In this document: piece after piece, positions 8,881 through 17,603 of the stretch
Numbering within the stretch: the first letter of the stretch is position 1
Layout: the number at the start of each line of letters is the position of its first letter
Assembly: GCF_036885195.1 (NCBI RefSeq)
Contig: NZ_CP133656.1
Coordinates: 2,170,001-2,234,000 of the forward strand
DNA from: Pectobacterium cacticida
GTDB lineage: Bacteria; Pseudomonadota; Gammaproteobacteria; Enterobacterales; Enterobacteriaceae
Reading direction: 5' to 3'
DNA length: 64,000 nucleotides
Notes under the pieces: generated by a model
Told to the model about the DNA's origin: nothing
Database searches by the model: none
The model's input: only the letters and a program-made list of their open reading frames with translations
Made by a program: the position numbers and the translations under genes

Positions 8881-8886
8881 TATAAT
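8881..8886 (+). promoter_or_regulatory. Predicted -10 box of kdgM
   Basis: Perfect TATAAT about 50 bases before the kdgM start. The -35 position (8858-8863) is poor, which suggests activator dependence. A degenerate CRP-like sequence is centred near 8810. Confidence 0.6.
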
Positions 8887-8935
8887 GCGCTTTTAGAATA
8901 AGTATTAAACACTGTACTAACCGATAGGGAATATA

Positions 8936-9661
8936 ATGATGAAAATTAAATTACTCGCACTGGCTGTAACGTCATTAATTAGCGTTAATGCAATGGCAGT
9001 AACTATTGACTACCGTCATGAAATGAAAGATACGCCGAAGAACGATCACCGTGACCGCTTATCCATGTCACACCGTTTTGCCAATGGTTTTGGATTATCC
9101 GCTGAAGCAAAATGGCGTCAGGCCAATAATGACAGTACACCGAATAAGCCATATCATGAAACGGTAAGTAACGGCACTGAAGTGGTCGCCAGCTATGTCT
9201 ATAAAATCGACAAAACGTTCCAAATCGAACCAGGTTTCTCCTTAGATTCAAGCTCTACCTCAAATAACTATCGCCCTTACCTGCGCGGGAAAGCTGCGAT
9301 TACTGATGATCTGTCTATTTCTTTACGCTATCGTCCGTATTACAAAAGAAATAGTGGACTGAATGTTGGTAAATCCAACGGCGACCCTTCTGTTGAGAAA
9401 GGTTATCAGTTAACGTCCGTTATTAGCTATAAATTCCTGAAAGATTTCCAGGTTGACTATGAATTAGATTATAAAAAAGTCACCAAGGCGGGAGTAGTAA
9501 TCTATGATAATGATAATTATGATTTCACCCATGACGTAAAACTTTCTTATAAGTGGGACAAAAACTGGAAACCTTACACCGCGCTGGGTAACGTTGCGGA
9601 GGGTGGGAAATCAGATCATCGCCAAACGCGTTTTCGTGTCGGTGTACAATATAGTTTCTAA
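8936..9661 (+). CDS. kdgM: Oligogalacturonate-specific outer membrane porin KdgM
   Basis: 241-aa outer membrane beta-barrel of the KdgM/NanC family, which lets negatively charged oligogalacturonides into the periplasm. A signal peptide runs to about residue 21 (SVNAMA-VTIDYRHE). The mature chain is made of alternating amphipathic strands rich in Tyr, Lys and Arg, and ends GVQYSF with the terminal Phe needed for outer membrane insertion. Two adjacent ATG codons at 8936 and 8939 make the start ambiguous by one residue. It has its own promoter with a KdgR-type operator and feeds substrate to TogB, encoded just upstream. Confidence 0.94.
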   Translation: MMKIKLLALAVTSLISVNAMAVTIDYRHEMKDTPKNDHRDRLSMSHRFANGFGLSAEAKWRQANNDSTPNKPYHETVSNGTEVVASYVYKIDKTFQIEPGFSLDSSSTSNNYRPYLRGKAAITDDLSISLRYRPYYKRNSGLNVGKSNGDPSVEKGYQLTSVISYKFLKDFQVDYELDYKKVTKAGVVIYDNDNYDFTHDVKLSYKWDKNWKPYTALGNVAEGGKSDHRQTRFRVGVQYSF

Positions 9662-9894
9662 TCATTCACCGGTTATTTATTAGTTAATTAAATGGGTGTT
9701 ATTGTTAAATGCTGTTGACCAATAGCATCCTTCTATGAGTAGATTTGCTGCAAATTAAATAATTACGTTTCTTTATTTTGTGTGTATTGTCCAATATTAT
9801 AGAGAATATTTTTCAATCGATTTTAGTCTTTGCTGTGTCTGATTTACCCTCTTCACCTGTGAATGTTGTTTGTTTATTGTTCTAGCTGCGGTTC
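9662..9894. other. kdgM-paeX spacer
   Basis: AT-rich spacer. I see no gene and no clear promoter in it; it ends in the terminator at 9895. Confidence 0.4.
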
Positions 9895-9936
9895 AAGGTA
9901 GTCATTTTTCTCAGAAATAATGACTACCTTTTTTTA
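9895..9936 (+). terminator. Strong terminator between kdgM and paeX
   Basis: Perfect 12-bp stem AAGGTAGTCATT / AATGACTACCTT, a 12-base loop and a run of T. It ends only 43 bases before the paeX start, leaving little room for a paeX promoter downstream of it. Confidence 0.9.
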
Positions 9937-9978
9937 ATATCTAATAGTTTCCTTCTATTTTTTGTCAGGTAATCTATC

Positions 9979-10941
9979 ATGATCGTTCGTTCTCTGCTCA
10001 TTGGGGCCATGATGATGTCTATTTATGGGTTTAGCCAGGCCCAGCCTGTTTTTCCTGTCTGGCCCCAGGGTGAAGCACCGGGTGCCGCGACCTCATCCAT
10101 ACAACCGAAGGTTATCGAACGGAGTAACAATCCTGCGTTACCCGACCGGGCGGCGATGGGCATTCGCCGTCCCGAAATTACCGTTTATCCCGCAGACAAC
10201 CCTAATGGCATGGCACTGCTGGTTACCCCCGGCGGTTCCTATCAGCGCGTAGTGTTGGATAAAGAAGGGAGTGACCTGGCGCCATTTTTTAACCAGCGAG
10301 GATACACGCTTTTTGTGATGACCTACCGTATGCCTGGTGATGGTCATCAGGAAGGTGCCGATGCCCCTCTCGCCGATGCGCAACGCGCCATAAGGACACT
10401 GAGAGCCAATGCCACAAAATGGCATATTGACCCTCAACGCATTGGCATTATGGGGTTCTCTGCCGGGGGACATGTTGCCGCCAGCCTTGGTACCCGATTC
10501 GCGCAGCCCATTTATCCTGCCATAGATGCTATTGATCGCGTCAGCGCTCGCCCCGATTTCATGGTGTTGATGTACCCTGTCATCTCAATGCAGGCCGATA
10601 TTGCGCACCTGGGATCGCGTAAACAGTTAATCGGCGAACAGCCGACAGACTCGCAGGTGATGCGTTATTCACCTGAGAAGCAAGTGACCGCGCAAACGCC
10701 GCCCACATTTTTGGTACATGCGGTCGATGATCCATCAGTGCCGGTAGATAATAGCCTGGTGATGTTTAACGCACTGCGGGGAAAGAAGATCCCAGTCGAA
10801 ATGCATCTCTTTGAAAAGGGGCGTCATGGTTTCGGTCTGCGTGGCACCGAGGGCCTTCCAGCGTCAACCTGGCCCCAGCTTCTCGATAATTGGCTACGCA
10901 CATTACCCGCAACCAGCCAACCGGCGAAAATTACGCCATAA
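9979..10941 (+). CDS. paeX: Pectin acetylesterase PaeX
   Basis: 320-aa alpha/beta hydrolase that removes acetyl groups from pectic oligomers, making them accessible to lyases. It carries a signal peptide (cleavage near SQA-QP, residue 21-22) and is probably periplasmic. The nucleophile elbow is GFSAGGH with S161. The likely acid is D250 or D251 in HAVDD and the base is H283 in GRHGFG. An oxyanion motif PGGSY lies at 84-88. It follows kdgM but is separated from it by a strong terminator. The start is the ATG at 9979 with a weak AGG site. Confidence 0.9.
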   Translation: MIVRSLLIGAMMMSIYGFSQAQPVFPVWPQGEAPGAATSSIQPKVIERSNNPALPDRAAMGIRRPEITVYPADNPNGMALLVTPGGSYQRVVLDKEGSDLAPFFNQRGYTLFVMTYRMPGDGHQEGADAPLADAQRAIRTLRANATKWHIDPQRIGIMGFSAGGHVAASLGTRFAQPIYPAIDAIDRVSARPDFMVLMYPVISMQADIAHLGSRKQLIGEQPTDSQVMRYSPEKQVTAQTPPTFLVHAVDDPSVPVDNSLVMFNALRGKKIPVEMHLFEKGRHGFGLRGTEGLPASTWPQLLDNWLRTLPATSQPAKITP

Positions 10942-11013
10942 AGCGTTAATTTGGCCGCAATTGAAATAACTCGTTACGGCGTCACGGCTTCCGCAGGCAG
11001 CGATAATCTCTTA

Positions 11014-11033
11014 TACTGTATAAAATAACAGTT
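11014..11033. promoter_or_regulatory. LexA (SOS) box of ydjM
   Basis: TACTGTATAAAATAACAGTT fits CTGT-N8-ACAG exactly with good flanks. It ends 17 bases before the ydjM start. E. coli ydjM is a known LexA target, so the site is conserved. Confidence 0.9.
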
Positions 11034-11050
11034 TAAATTTGAGATGCTTC

Positions 11051-11626
11051 ATGACTGCGGAAGGACATCTGCTGTTTTCTGTTGCCTGCGTAATTCTGGC
11101 TAAAAAAGTTGAACTTTCGCCTGCGCTGGCTACCGGAGACTGGTGGCATATTATTCCCGGTGCCCTTCTTACCGCACTGCTGCCGGACATCGATCACCCC
11201 AAATCTGTCCTCGGACAACGTCTGAAGTGGCTTTCCGTGCCGGTTGCGCGCCTATTTGGCCATCGTGGTTTTACACATAGCCTACTGGCCATCGCCACGG
11301 GTATTTTCTTTATCCAAACGCGTCTACCGCCGGAGTGGCCGATCCCAACCGATGCCTATCATGCCATGATCGTTGGTTATTTAAGCCATATTCTCGCTGA
11401 CATGTTAACCCCCGCGGGCGTTCCTCTTCTCTGGCCTTGTCGCTGGCGTTTCCGTCTACCGCTAGTAAATAGCCAGAAAGGCAATCAATGGGAACGCATT
11501 TTATGTCTCGCCTGCATCGGTTTTTCGCTATATCAGCCGCAAAAGAATTTGGATTGCTGTACTTATGGCCAGCTGTCCTACTTCTGGCAATCGGCGCAAA
11601 GCTACCTCGCCCATTACCTGAAATAA
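11051..11626 (+). CDS. ydjM: Inner membrane metal-dependent hydrolase YdjM
   Basis: 191-aa membrane protein of the YdjM/DUF457 family. Start at the ATG 11051 (MTAEGHLLFS) matches the E. coli protein. Conserved metal-ligand-like motifs are LPDIDHPKS near residues 50-58 and FGHRGFTHSL near 73-82, followed by hydrophobic segments and LSHILADMLTPAG. The biochemical function is unknown; the phospholipase-like hydrolase idea comes from family annotation. A LexA box overlaps its promoter, so it is expected to respond to DNA damage. Confidence 0.9.
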   Translation: MTAEGHLLFSVACVILAKKVELSPALATGDWWHIIPGALLTALLPDIDHPKSVLGQRLKWLSVPVARLFGHRGFTHSLLAIATGIFFIQTRLPPEWPIPTDAYHAMIVGYLSHILADMLTPAGVPLLWPCRWRFRLPLVNSQKGNQWERILCLACIGFSLYQPQKNLDCCTYGQLSYFWQSAQSYLAHYLK

Positions 11627-11795
11627 CCGGGTTATTTACCGTCAACGTTGTCTCGGTAACATCCTGATAAAAGACCTGCTATCCTGTGCGTGGTAGTTAT
11701 TTATTATCGCAAAAAAACTCGACTGCTGCTGATCCAGATAAATATACGGCATTGGCAGCAAAGCGATGTGGCTTATTGATAGGGAGAAAAGCCGG

Positions 11796-13190
11796 ATGAA
11801 TTTTCCGCTGCTCATAAATATTGTGTTATTTGTCGTATTATTACTCGGACTCGGTTATGCCAGCCGCAACCCCACCTGGAGCCTGGCCAAAAAGGTATTG
11901 TTGGGCTTAGTCGTCGGTGTCATCTTTGGTTCAGCATTGCATTTGATTTATGGCGATAACAACCCCGTGATTAGTCAGTCTATATCCTGGGTCAATATTG
12001 TAGGAAATGGCTATGTGCAGCTATTACAAATGATCGTCATGCCGCTAGTCTTTATTTCCATCCTCAGCTCTGTTGCCAAACTGCACAACGCCTCGTCATT
12101 GGGAAAAATCAGCGTATTGACGCTTTCTACCTTGTTGTTCACTACGCTGATCGCTGCATTAGTCGGCGTTTTTGTGACGAATTTATTCGGCCTGACGGCA
12201 ACCGGACTGGTGCAAGGCGCCCAGGAGACCGCGCGATTGACGGCAATTGAAAGCCATTACGCGAATAAGGTTGCCGATCTCAATGTGCCACAGCTTATTC
12301 TCTCATTTATCCCTAAAAACCCGTTTGCTGAATTAACGGGGGCGAATCCAACCTCTATCATTAGCATTGTTATCTTTGCTGCATTCCTTGGGGTAGCGGC
12401 GCTTCAGTTACTAAAGGATGATAGCGTTAAAGGTGAACGTGTCTTAACCGCTATTGATACGTTGCAATCCTGGGTGATGAAACTCGTTCGGCTGGTAATA
12501 AAACTAACCCCTTACGGCGTCATGGCGCTCATGACCAAAATGGTTGCCAGTTCTAACCTGCAGGACATTCTCAAGCTGGGTAGTTTTGTTGTCGCCTCCT
12601 ATCTGGGGCTGGCGATAATGTTCGGCGTCCATGCGCTAATCCTCTCTTTCACCGGCATTAATCCGGCACGTTTCTATCGTAAAGTCTGGCCGGTGCTGAC
12701 GTTCGCCTTTACCAGTCGTTCCAGCGCGGCAACAATCCCGCTGAGCATTGAAGCGCAAACACGGCGCATTGGTATTCCACAGTCCATCGCTAGTTTTGCC
12801 GCTTCTTTCGGGACAACTATAGGACAGAACGGCTGTGCCGGACTATATCCAGCAATGCTGGCGGTAATGGTCGCACCAACGGTCGGAATCAACCCATTCG
12901 ATCCGGTCTGGGTTGCGACGCTGGTCGGGATCGTGACCATTAGTTCTGCCGGCGTGGCTGGCGTAGGCGGCGGAGCCACCTTTGCCGCATTAATTGTCTT
13001 ACCCGCAATGGGTCTTCCGGTGACACTCGTCGCGCTATTGATTTCAATTGAACCGCTGATTGATATGGGGCGCACCGCGCTTAACGTCAGCGGGTCGATG
13101 ACGGCGGGTACGGTTACCAGCCAATTAATGAAGCAGACGGATAAAACCGTTTTCAATGCGCAGGACGACGCGGAGTTAACTCACCGCTAG
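11796..13190 (+). CDS. tcyP: L-cystine:sodium/proton symporter TcyP (YdjN)
   Basis: 464-aa inner membrane carrier of the dicarboxylate/amino acid:cation symporter family. It imports cystine in E. coli. The ATG at 11796 (MNFPLLINIV) has an AGGGAGA ribosome site and gives the E. coli length (463 aa); an earlier in-frame start would add ten residues. The SRSSAATIPL serine-rich hairpin and the QNGCAGLYPAM segment typical of the family are present. Convergent with osmE. Confidence 0.94.
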   Translation: MNFPLLINIVLFVVLLLGLGYASRNPTWSLAKKVLLGLVVGVIFGSALHLIYGDNNPVISQSISWVNIVGNGYVQLLQMIVMPLVFISILSSVAKLHNASSLGKISVLTLSTLLFTTLIAALVGVFVTNLFGLTATGLVQGAQETARLTAIESHYANKVADLNVPQLILSFIPKNPFAELTGANPTSIISIVIFAAFLGVAALQLLKDDSVKGERVLTAIDTLQSWVMKLVRLVIKLTPYGVMALMTKMVASSNLQDILKLGSFVVASYLGLAIMFGVHALILSFTGINPARFYRKVWPVLTFAFTSRSSAATIPLSIEAQTRRIGIPQSIASFAASFGTTIGQNGCAGLYPAMLAVMVAPTVGINPFDPVWVATLVGIVTISSAGVAGVGGGATFAALIVLPAMGLPVTLVALLISIEPLIDMGRTALNVSGSMTAGTVTSQLMKQTDKTVFNAQDDAELTHR

Positions 13191-13212
13191 TCCTTGTATT
13201 CGGCTAGAAGAA

Positions 13213-13240
13213 AACGCCGACGGTTCGGACAGTCGGCGTT
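13213..13240 (-). terminator. Terminator between tcyP and osmE
   Basis: AACGCCGAC / GTCGGCGTT stem with a 10-base loop. On the minus strand it is followed by TTTTCTTC, so it serves osmE best; on the plus strand the tail is AT-rich but lacks a T run. Confidence 0.75.
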
Positions 13241-13271
13241 AATATAATAATAATGACTTGTCATCAACAGC

Positions 13272-13601
13272 TTAACGCTGTGGATTGGTATCGTAAGCCT
13301 GACAGCTCTGGAAACCTTTATTCAGAACATGTCCGGTCTCGTCATAACTAACGAAATAGTTCTGCGCCGTGCCATCGCGATTTTTCAGCACATAATCGCT
13401 ACAGGTTCCCTTAGCATTCACCATGCGTTTTTCGATTCCGCTGCCCGCCAGTTGGTGAACCTGCTGCTTCGTCATACCCACTTTTACGTCTTTCACTACG
13501 GGTTCATTGACATAGCTTTCGACCTTATTATAAGTAGAGCATCCCGCTAACATCACCGCACCTGCTGCCGCAATAGCGAGTAATAATCTGTTATTTTTCA
13601 T
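13272..13601 (-). CDS. osmE: Osmotically inducible lipoprotein OsmE
   Basis: 109-aa outer membrane lipoprotein with a SmpA/OmlA (BamE-like) fold. The lipobox is LAGC with Cys20 as the lipidated residue. The segment VGMTKQQVHQLAG is the typical BamE-like helix. In E. coli it is a stationary-phase and osmotic-stress gene; its role is not known. The ATG at 13601 has a GAGGTGATGG stretch ahead of it. Confidence 0.93.
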   Translation of the reverse strand: MKNNRLLLAIAAAGAVMLAGCSTYNKVESYVNEPVVKDVKVGMTKQQVHQLAGSGIEKRMVNAKGTCSDYVLKNRDGTAQNYFVSYDETGHVLNKGFQSCQAYDTNPQR

Positions 13602-13826
13602 TCCATCACCTCATAATTAATGTGCCGCTTTAAGGCTAGTCGGCAACAACCTCTTTTTCAAATTATTGCACCGATATGTAACATATTGACCGATAGTCGA
13701 AACCGATTATCTATAGGGAAAACGACTACCTGGCAGCTTATGCTTTTTCTTCATGCCAATTCGTTTTACACTCTGGCAATCGCTCTATTTTTTGTTTCAG
13801 TATCAATAGGTTCAGGAGGGGATGGC

Positions 13827-14651
13827 ATGTCATTACAACAGGACATTATCACTACGTTGGGCGTTAAAAGCAGTATCGATCCGCTTCAGGAGATCCGCGT
13901 TAGCGTTGATTTTTTAAAGAATTATCTGAATGCTCACCCGTTTATTAAGACACTCGTTCTGGGCATCAGCGGCGGCCAGGATTCCACGCTCACGGGAAAA
14001 CTGTGTCAGATGGCGATCGCGGAATTACGCGATGAAACAGGGGATACGCGCTATCAGTTTATCGCGGTTCGGCTACCTTATGGCATTCAGGCTGATGAAG
14101 CTGACTGCCAGGATGCCATTACCTTTATTCAACCGGATCGTGTTTTAACCGTTAACATCAAACCCGCAGTTGATGCCAGTGAAGCAACCTTGCGCGCCAT
14201 CGGGATAGCACTTTCCGATTTTGTCAAAGGAAATGAAAAAGCAAGGGAAAGAATGAAAGCGCAATACAGCATCGCCAGCATGAATGCAGGCCTAGTCGTT
14301 GGCACCGATCATGCCGCCGAGGCGGTAACCGGCTTTTTCACCAAATACGGCGATGGCGGCACCGACATCAACCCAATTTTCCGACTGAATAAACGCCAGG
14401 GCAAAGCGCTACTGCGTGAACTGGGCTGCCCTCCTCACCTTTATACCAAAGCGCCTACCGCCGACCTGGAAGAGGATCGCCCTTCTCTGCCCGACGAAAT
14501 CGCGCTGGGTGTTACCTATGAGAAGATCGACGATTATCTGGAAGGCAAAAAGATTGATGCGAAGGAAGCCGAGATTATTGAAAACTGGTATCGCAAAACG
14601 GAGCACAAACGCCGTCCTCCCGTTACCGTTTTTGATGACTTCTGGCGATAA
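13827..14651 (+). CDS. nadE: NH3-dependent NAD+ synthetase NadE
   Basis: 274-aa cytoplasmic enzyme that converts deamido-NAD, ATP and ammonia to NAD+. The PP-loop SGGQDST is at 48-54. The C-terminal part includes FTKYGDGGTDINP and the KAPTADLEEDRPSLPDE flexible loop. I chose the ATG at 13827 because it has an AGGAGGGG ribosome site and gives the E. coli length; the open frame continues upstream but that stretch looks non-coding. Divergent from osmE. Confidence 0.96.
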   Translation: MSLQQDIITTLGVKSSIDPLQEIRVSVDFLKNYLNAHPFIKTLVLGISGGQDSTLTGKLCQMAIAELRDETGDTRYQFIAVRLPYGIQADEADCQDAITFIQPDRVLTVNIKPAVDASEATLRAIGIALSDFVKGNEKARERMKAQYSIASMNAGLVVGTDHAAEAVTGFFTKYGDGGTDINPIFRLNKRQGKALLRELGCPPHLYTKAPTADLEEDRPSLPDEIALGVTYEKIDDYLEGKKIDAKEAEIIENWYRKTEHKRRPPVTVFDDFWR

Positions 14652-14673
14652 CCGATCGTAATAAACACATCAA

Positions 14674-14695
14674 CGGGCGCAGAAAATGGCGTCCG
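14674..14695 (+). terminator. Possible weak terminator of nadE
   Basis: CGGGCGC / GCGTCCG, a 7-bp stem with one G-U pair, followed by ATTTATTATT. Weak. Confidence 0.35.
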
Positions 14696-14734
14696 ATTTA
14701 TTATTAATAACCTGGCTTGTTGCCAAGGAAAAAC

Positions 14735-15622
14735 ATGACACCGCGGCGTGCCACACTCTCTGGCTTACTGGCAATTGTTCTCTGGAGCACCTCCATCGGG
14801 CTTATCCGCAGCCTGGCCGAATCGTTCGGGCCTATTGGCGGCGCGGCACTCATTTACTCCGTTAGCACGCTGTGTCTCCTGGTTTTTTATGGGCTGCCAC
14901 GTGTAGATAGGCAGCCCAGCGTGTATTTGCTTGTCGGCGGTACGCTATTTGTCAGCTATGAAGTCTTTCTGTCACTTTCCATTGGATTAGCAAGCAGCCG
15001 AGCGCAGGCCATGGAATTAGGCATGATTAACTATCTGTGGCCCAGTTTAACCGTATTTCTTTCTCTGTTTTTTAATCGGCAAAAGAGTCGCCTTCTGCTC
15101 TGGCCCGGCCTCATGCTCTCTTTGGCAGGCATTGTATGGATAATGAAAGGGGAAAATGACTGGTCGCCGACGTTGCTATGGAACAATATTCTCGCTAACC
15201 CTTTGGCCTATAGCCTCGCATTTTCTGCGGCGCTGGCATGGGCGCTTTACTGCAATATCGCCCGGCGCCACGGCCAAGGTAAAAATGGCGTATCACTGTT
15301 CTTCTTTATCACCGCTCTCGTATTGTGGACGCATTACATTTTCAGTACCGAAGGGGCAATTTCATTTACCTTATCCAGCTCACTGCAACTGCTCTTCATG
15401 GGCGCATCTACGGCACTGGCCTATTCTGCCTGGAATTGGGGGATTCAGTACGGTAATCTGACGCTGTTGGCAACGGCCTCCTATTTTACCCCCGTACTTT
15501 CCGCTTTACTGACTGCACTCTGGCTCAGTATCACGCCCGCCATTTCATTCTGGCAAGGCGCCGTTCTGGTCACTGCAGGCTCCCTGCTCTGTTGGTATGC
15601 GAGTCGACCTGCTGCACGCTGA
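14735..15622 (+). CDS. yddG: Aromatic amino acid exporter of the YddG type
   Basis: 295-aa EamA/DMT-family exporter with ten predicted membrane segments. The opening LSGLLAIVLWSTSIGLIRSL and the segment MELGMINYLWPSLT closely follow E. coli YddG, which exports Phe, Tyr, Trp and paraquat. The ATG at 14735 has an AAGGA ribosome site 8 bases upstream. It sits between nadE and an ABC exporter, all on the plus strand, but no operon can be proved. The substrate is inferred by homology. Confidence 0.85.
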   Translation: MTPRRATLSGLLAIVLWSTSIGLIRSLAESFGPIGGAALIYSVSTLCLLVFYGLPRVDRQPSVYLLVGGTLFVSYEVFLSLSIGLASSRAQAMELGMINYLWPSLTVFLSLFFNRQKSRLLLWPGLMLSLAGIVWIMKGENDWSPTLLWNNILANPLAYSLAFSAALAWALYCNIARRHGQGKNGVSLFFFITALVLWTHYIFSTEGAISFTLSSSLQLLFMGASTALAYSAWNWGIQYGNLTLLATASYFTPVLSALLTALWLSITPAISFWQGAVLVTAGSLLCWYASRPAAR

Positions 15623-15748
15623 TACGCCTCATTTTCTTTTTTGCGTAACGGCGCGCAGATAATAAAAACCTTCATTCCCGCACGGTCACATTTCTCTCGC
15701 CAACCTGTTATAGTCATCGCCACATTTCGTTACCTAAAATAGTGGCTC

Positions 15749-17467
15749 ATGTTAAGACGTTTTTTTTCATACTATTCCCCTTATAAAGGGTTGTTCATGC
15801 TCGATTTTGGCTGCGCGATTATTGCCGGCCTGCTTGAATTAGGGTTCCCGATGGCGATAAAAGCGTTCATCGATAAACTGCTACCGGCCCAGGATTGGTC
15901 ACTGATTCTATTAGCATCAGTGGCGCTACTGGCGGTGTATCTGCTGAATACGGCGTTGATGGCAGTCGTCAACTACTGGGGGCATGCATTGGGCGTCAGC
16001 ATTGAAACCGACATGCGGCGGCAAGCCTTTGAACATCTGCAAAATTTGCCATTTCGCTATTATGATAATATGAAGACCGGGCATATTATTACCCACGTGA
16101 CGAAGGATCTCGAAGAGGTCGGTGAAGTCGCGCATCACGGCCCAGAGGATCTTTTTATCGCCGTCATGACTTTTATAGGGGCATTTATCCTGATGGCGAC
16201 AGTTCATCTGAATCTGGCGCTGCTGACGATGATTATCGTGCCTTTCATGACCTATCTCGTGAGTCGCTACGGCGCCAGAATGACCGAAACCTGGCGTCAG
16301 CTATTTGGTCAAGTAGGAAACTTCAACGCACGCATTGAAGAAGGCGTCGGCGGCATTCGTGTCGTCAAGGCATTTGCCAACGAAGATCATGAGAAGAAAC
16401 TGTTTTCTAACGATAACGAAAACTACCGCCGGACCAAGTTGCAGGCTTATCGCATCATGACCGCCAGTATCACGCTCAGTTATCTCAGCACTCGGCTTAT
16501 CCAACTCATTGTCATGCTGGCAGGTATTTGGTATGTCATTCAGGGCGAACTCAGCTATGGCGGTTTTATAGGCTTTTTACTCCTGATTGAAGTGTTCTTC
16601 CGTCCGGTTGCTAAAATCACCTCCGTGCTGGAAAGTTATCCCAAGGGAATCGCAGGTTTCAAACGTTTTACCCAACTGATCGATACGGTTCCCGAGATTA
16701 CCGATGCGCCAGACGCGCGAGATGTCGGCCACTTGAAAGGCAATATTCGATTTAATCAGGTGAGCTTTGGCTATTCCTCGGATCGCCCTATCCTTCGCGC
16801 TATCGATCTATCAATACATGCTGGGGAAACCGTGGCGTTTGTCGGCCCGTCGGGGGCAGGCAAAACGACATTGTGCTCTCTGCTTCCCCGCTTCTACGAG
16901 TTGACCAGCGGAAGCATTACCATTGATGGCATAGATATTCGTCAGATGACACAGACGTCGTTACGTAGCCAGATCGGTATTGTACAGCAGGATGTATTCT
17001 TATTCGGCGGCACTATCCGGGAAAATATCGCCTATGGCAAATTGGATGCAAGCGATGAGGAAATCATGGCAGCCGCGCGACGCGCGCGGTTAGATGAAAT
17101 GATTGGGAATCTACCGGATGGATTAGATACGGTAGTCGGCGAACGCGGTGTCAAGCTATCAGGCGGACAAAAACAGCGCTTATCTATCGCGCGGATTTTT
17201 CTTAAAAACCCCCCTATTCTGATCCTTGACGAGGCGACATCCGCGTTAGATACGGCGACAGAGCAGGCAATACAACAGTCGCTGAGCGAACTCTCAGCTG
17301 GGCGAACCACATTGGTCATTGCCCACCGTCTGGCAACGATACAAAATGCGGAGCGCATCGTGGTGGTGGATAACGGCAGTATTATTGAGCAAGGTAGCCA
17401 TCAGGCACTGCTGGCGCAAAGTGGCACCTATGCCAGATTACATCAGGCGCAATTTGGCCTGGCTTGA
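15749..17467 (+). CDS. Homodimeric ABC exporter, fused permease-ATPase
   Basis: 572-aa half-transporter of the MsbA/BmrA class. The membrane domain spans about residues 1-320, with the coupling-helix region near 100-125. The nucleotide-binding domain has Walker A GPSGAGKTT at 366-374, signature LSGGQ at 470-474, Walker B ILILDE at 490-495 and H-loop in IAHRLAT. The catalytic glutamate E495 is present, so it should be active as a homodimer. It is not MsbA by context (no lpxK neighbour). Lipids, drugs or peptides are possible cargo; the sequence does not decide. It ends at a strong terminator. Confidence 0.85.
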   Translation: MLRRFFSYYSPYKGLFMLDFGCAIIAGLLELGFPMAIKAFIDKLLPAQDWSLILLASVALLAVYLLNTALMAVVNYWGHALGVSIETDMRRQAFEHLQNLPFRYYDNMKTGHIITHVTKDLEEVGEVAHHGPEDLFIAVMTFIGAFILMATVHLNLALLTMIIVPFMTYLVSRYGARMTETWRQLFGQVGNFNARIEEGVGGIRVVKAFANEDHEKKLFSNDNENYRRTKLQAYRIMTASITLSYLSTRLIQLIVMLAGIWYVIQGELSYGGFIGFLLLIEVFFRPVAKITSVLESYPKGIAGFKRFTQLIDTVPEITDAPDARDVGHLKGNIRFNQVSFGYSSDRPILRAIDLSIHAGETVAFVGPSGAGKTTLCSLLPRFYELTSGSITIDGIDIRQMTQTSLRSQIGIVQQDVFLFGGTIRENIAYGKLDASDEEIMAAARRARLDEMIGNLPDGLDTVVGERGVKLSGGQKQRLSIARIFLKNPPILILDEATSALDTATEQAIQQSLSELSAGRTTLVIAHRLATIQNAERIVVVDNGSIIEQGSHQALLAQSGTYARLHQAQFGLA

Positions 17468-17481
17468 GGTCATCTCCCTTC

Positions 17482-17507
17482 GGCGAGGTTCCACCTCGCC
17501 TTTTCTT
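17482..17507 (+). terminator. Terminator of the ABC exporter gene
   Basis: GGCGAGG / CCTCGCC stem with loop TTCCA, followed by TTTTCTT. Confidence 0.9.
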
Positions 17508-17553
17508 GTGATTTTTTACTGTTGATGCCGACCTCTGTGGTTTCTCTTTTTAT

Positions 17554-17576
17554 AAATTGCAGATAAAATACATCTA
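17554..17576. promoter_or_regulatory. Possible NsrR operator of the ygbA-family gene
   Basis: AAATTGCAGATAAAATACATCTA resembles NsrR sites such as those of hmp and ytfE, with a good right half (AAAATACATCT) and a poorer left half. It lies 28 bases before the start of a gene family named for a nitrogen-oxide-responsive promoter. Confidence 0.5.
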
Positions 17577-17603
17577 TTAGCGTTTCATCAGGACACTACA
17601 AAC

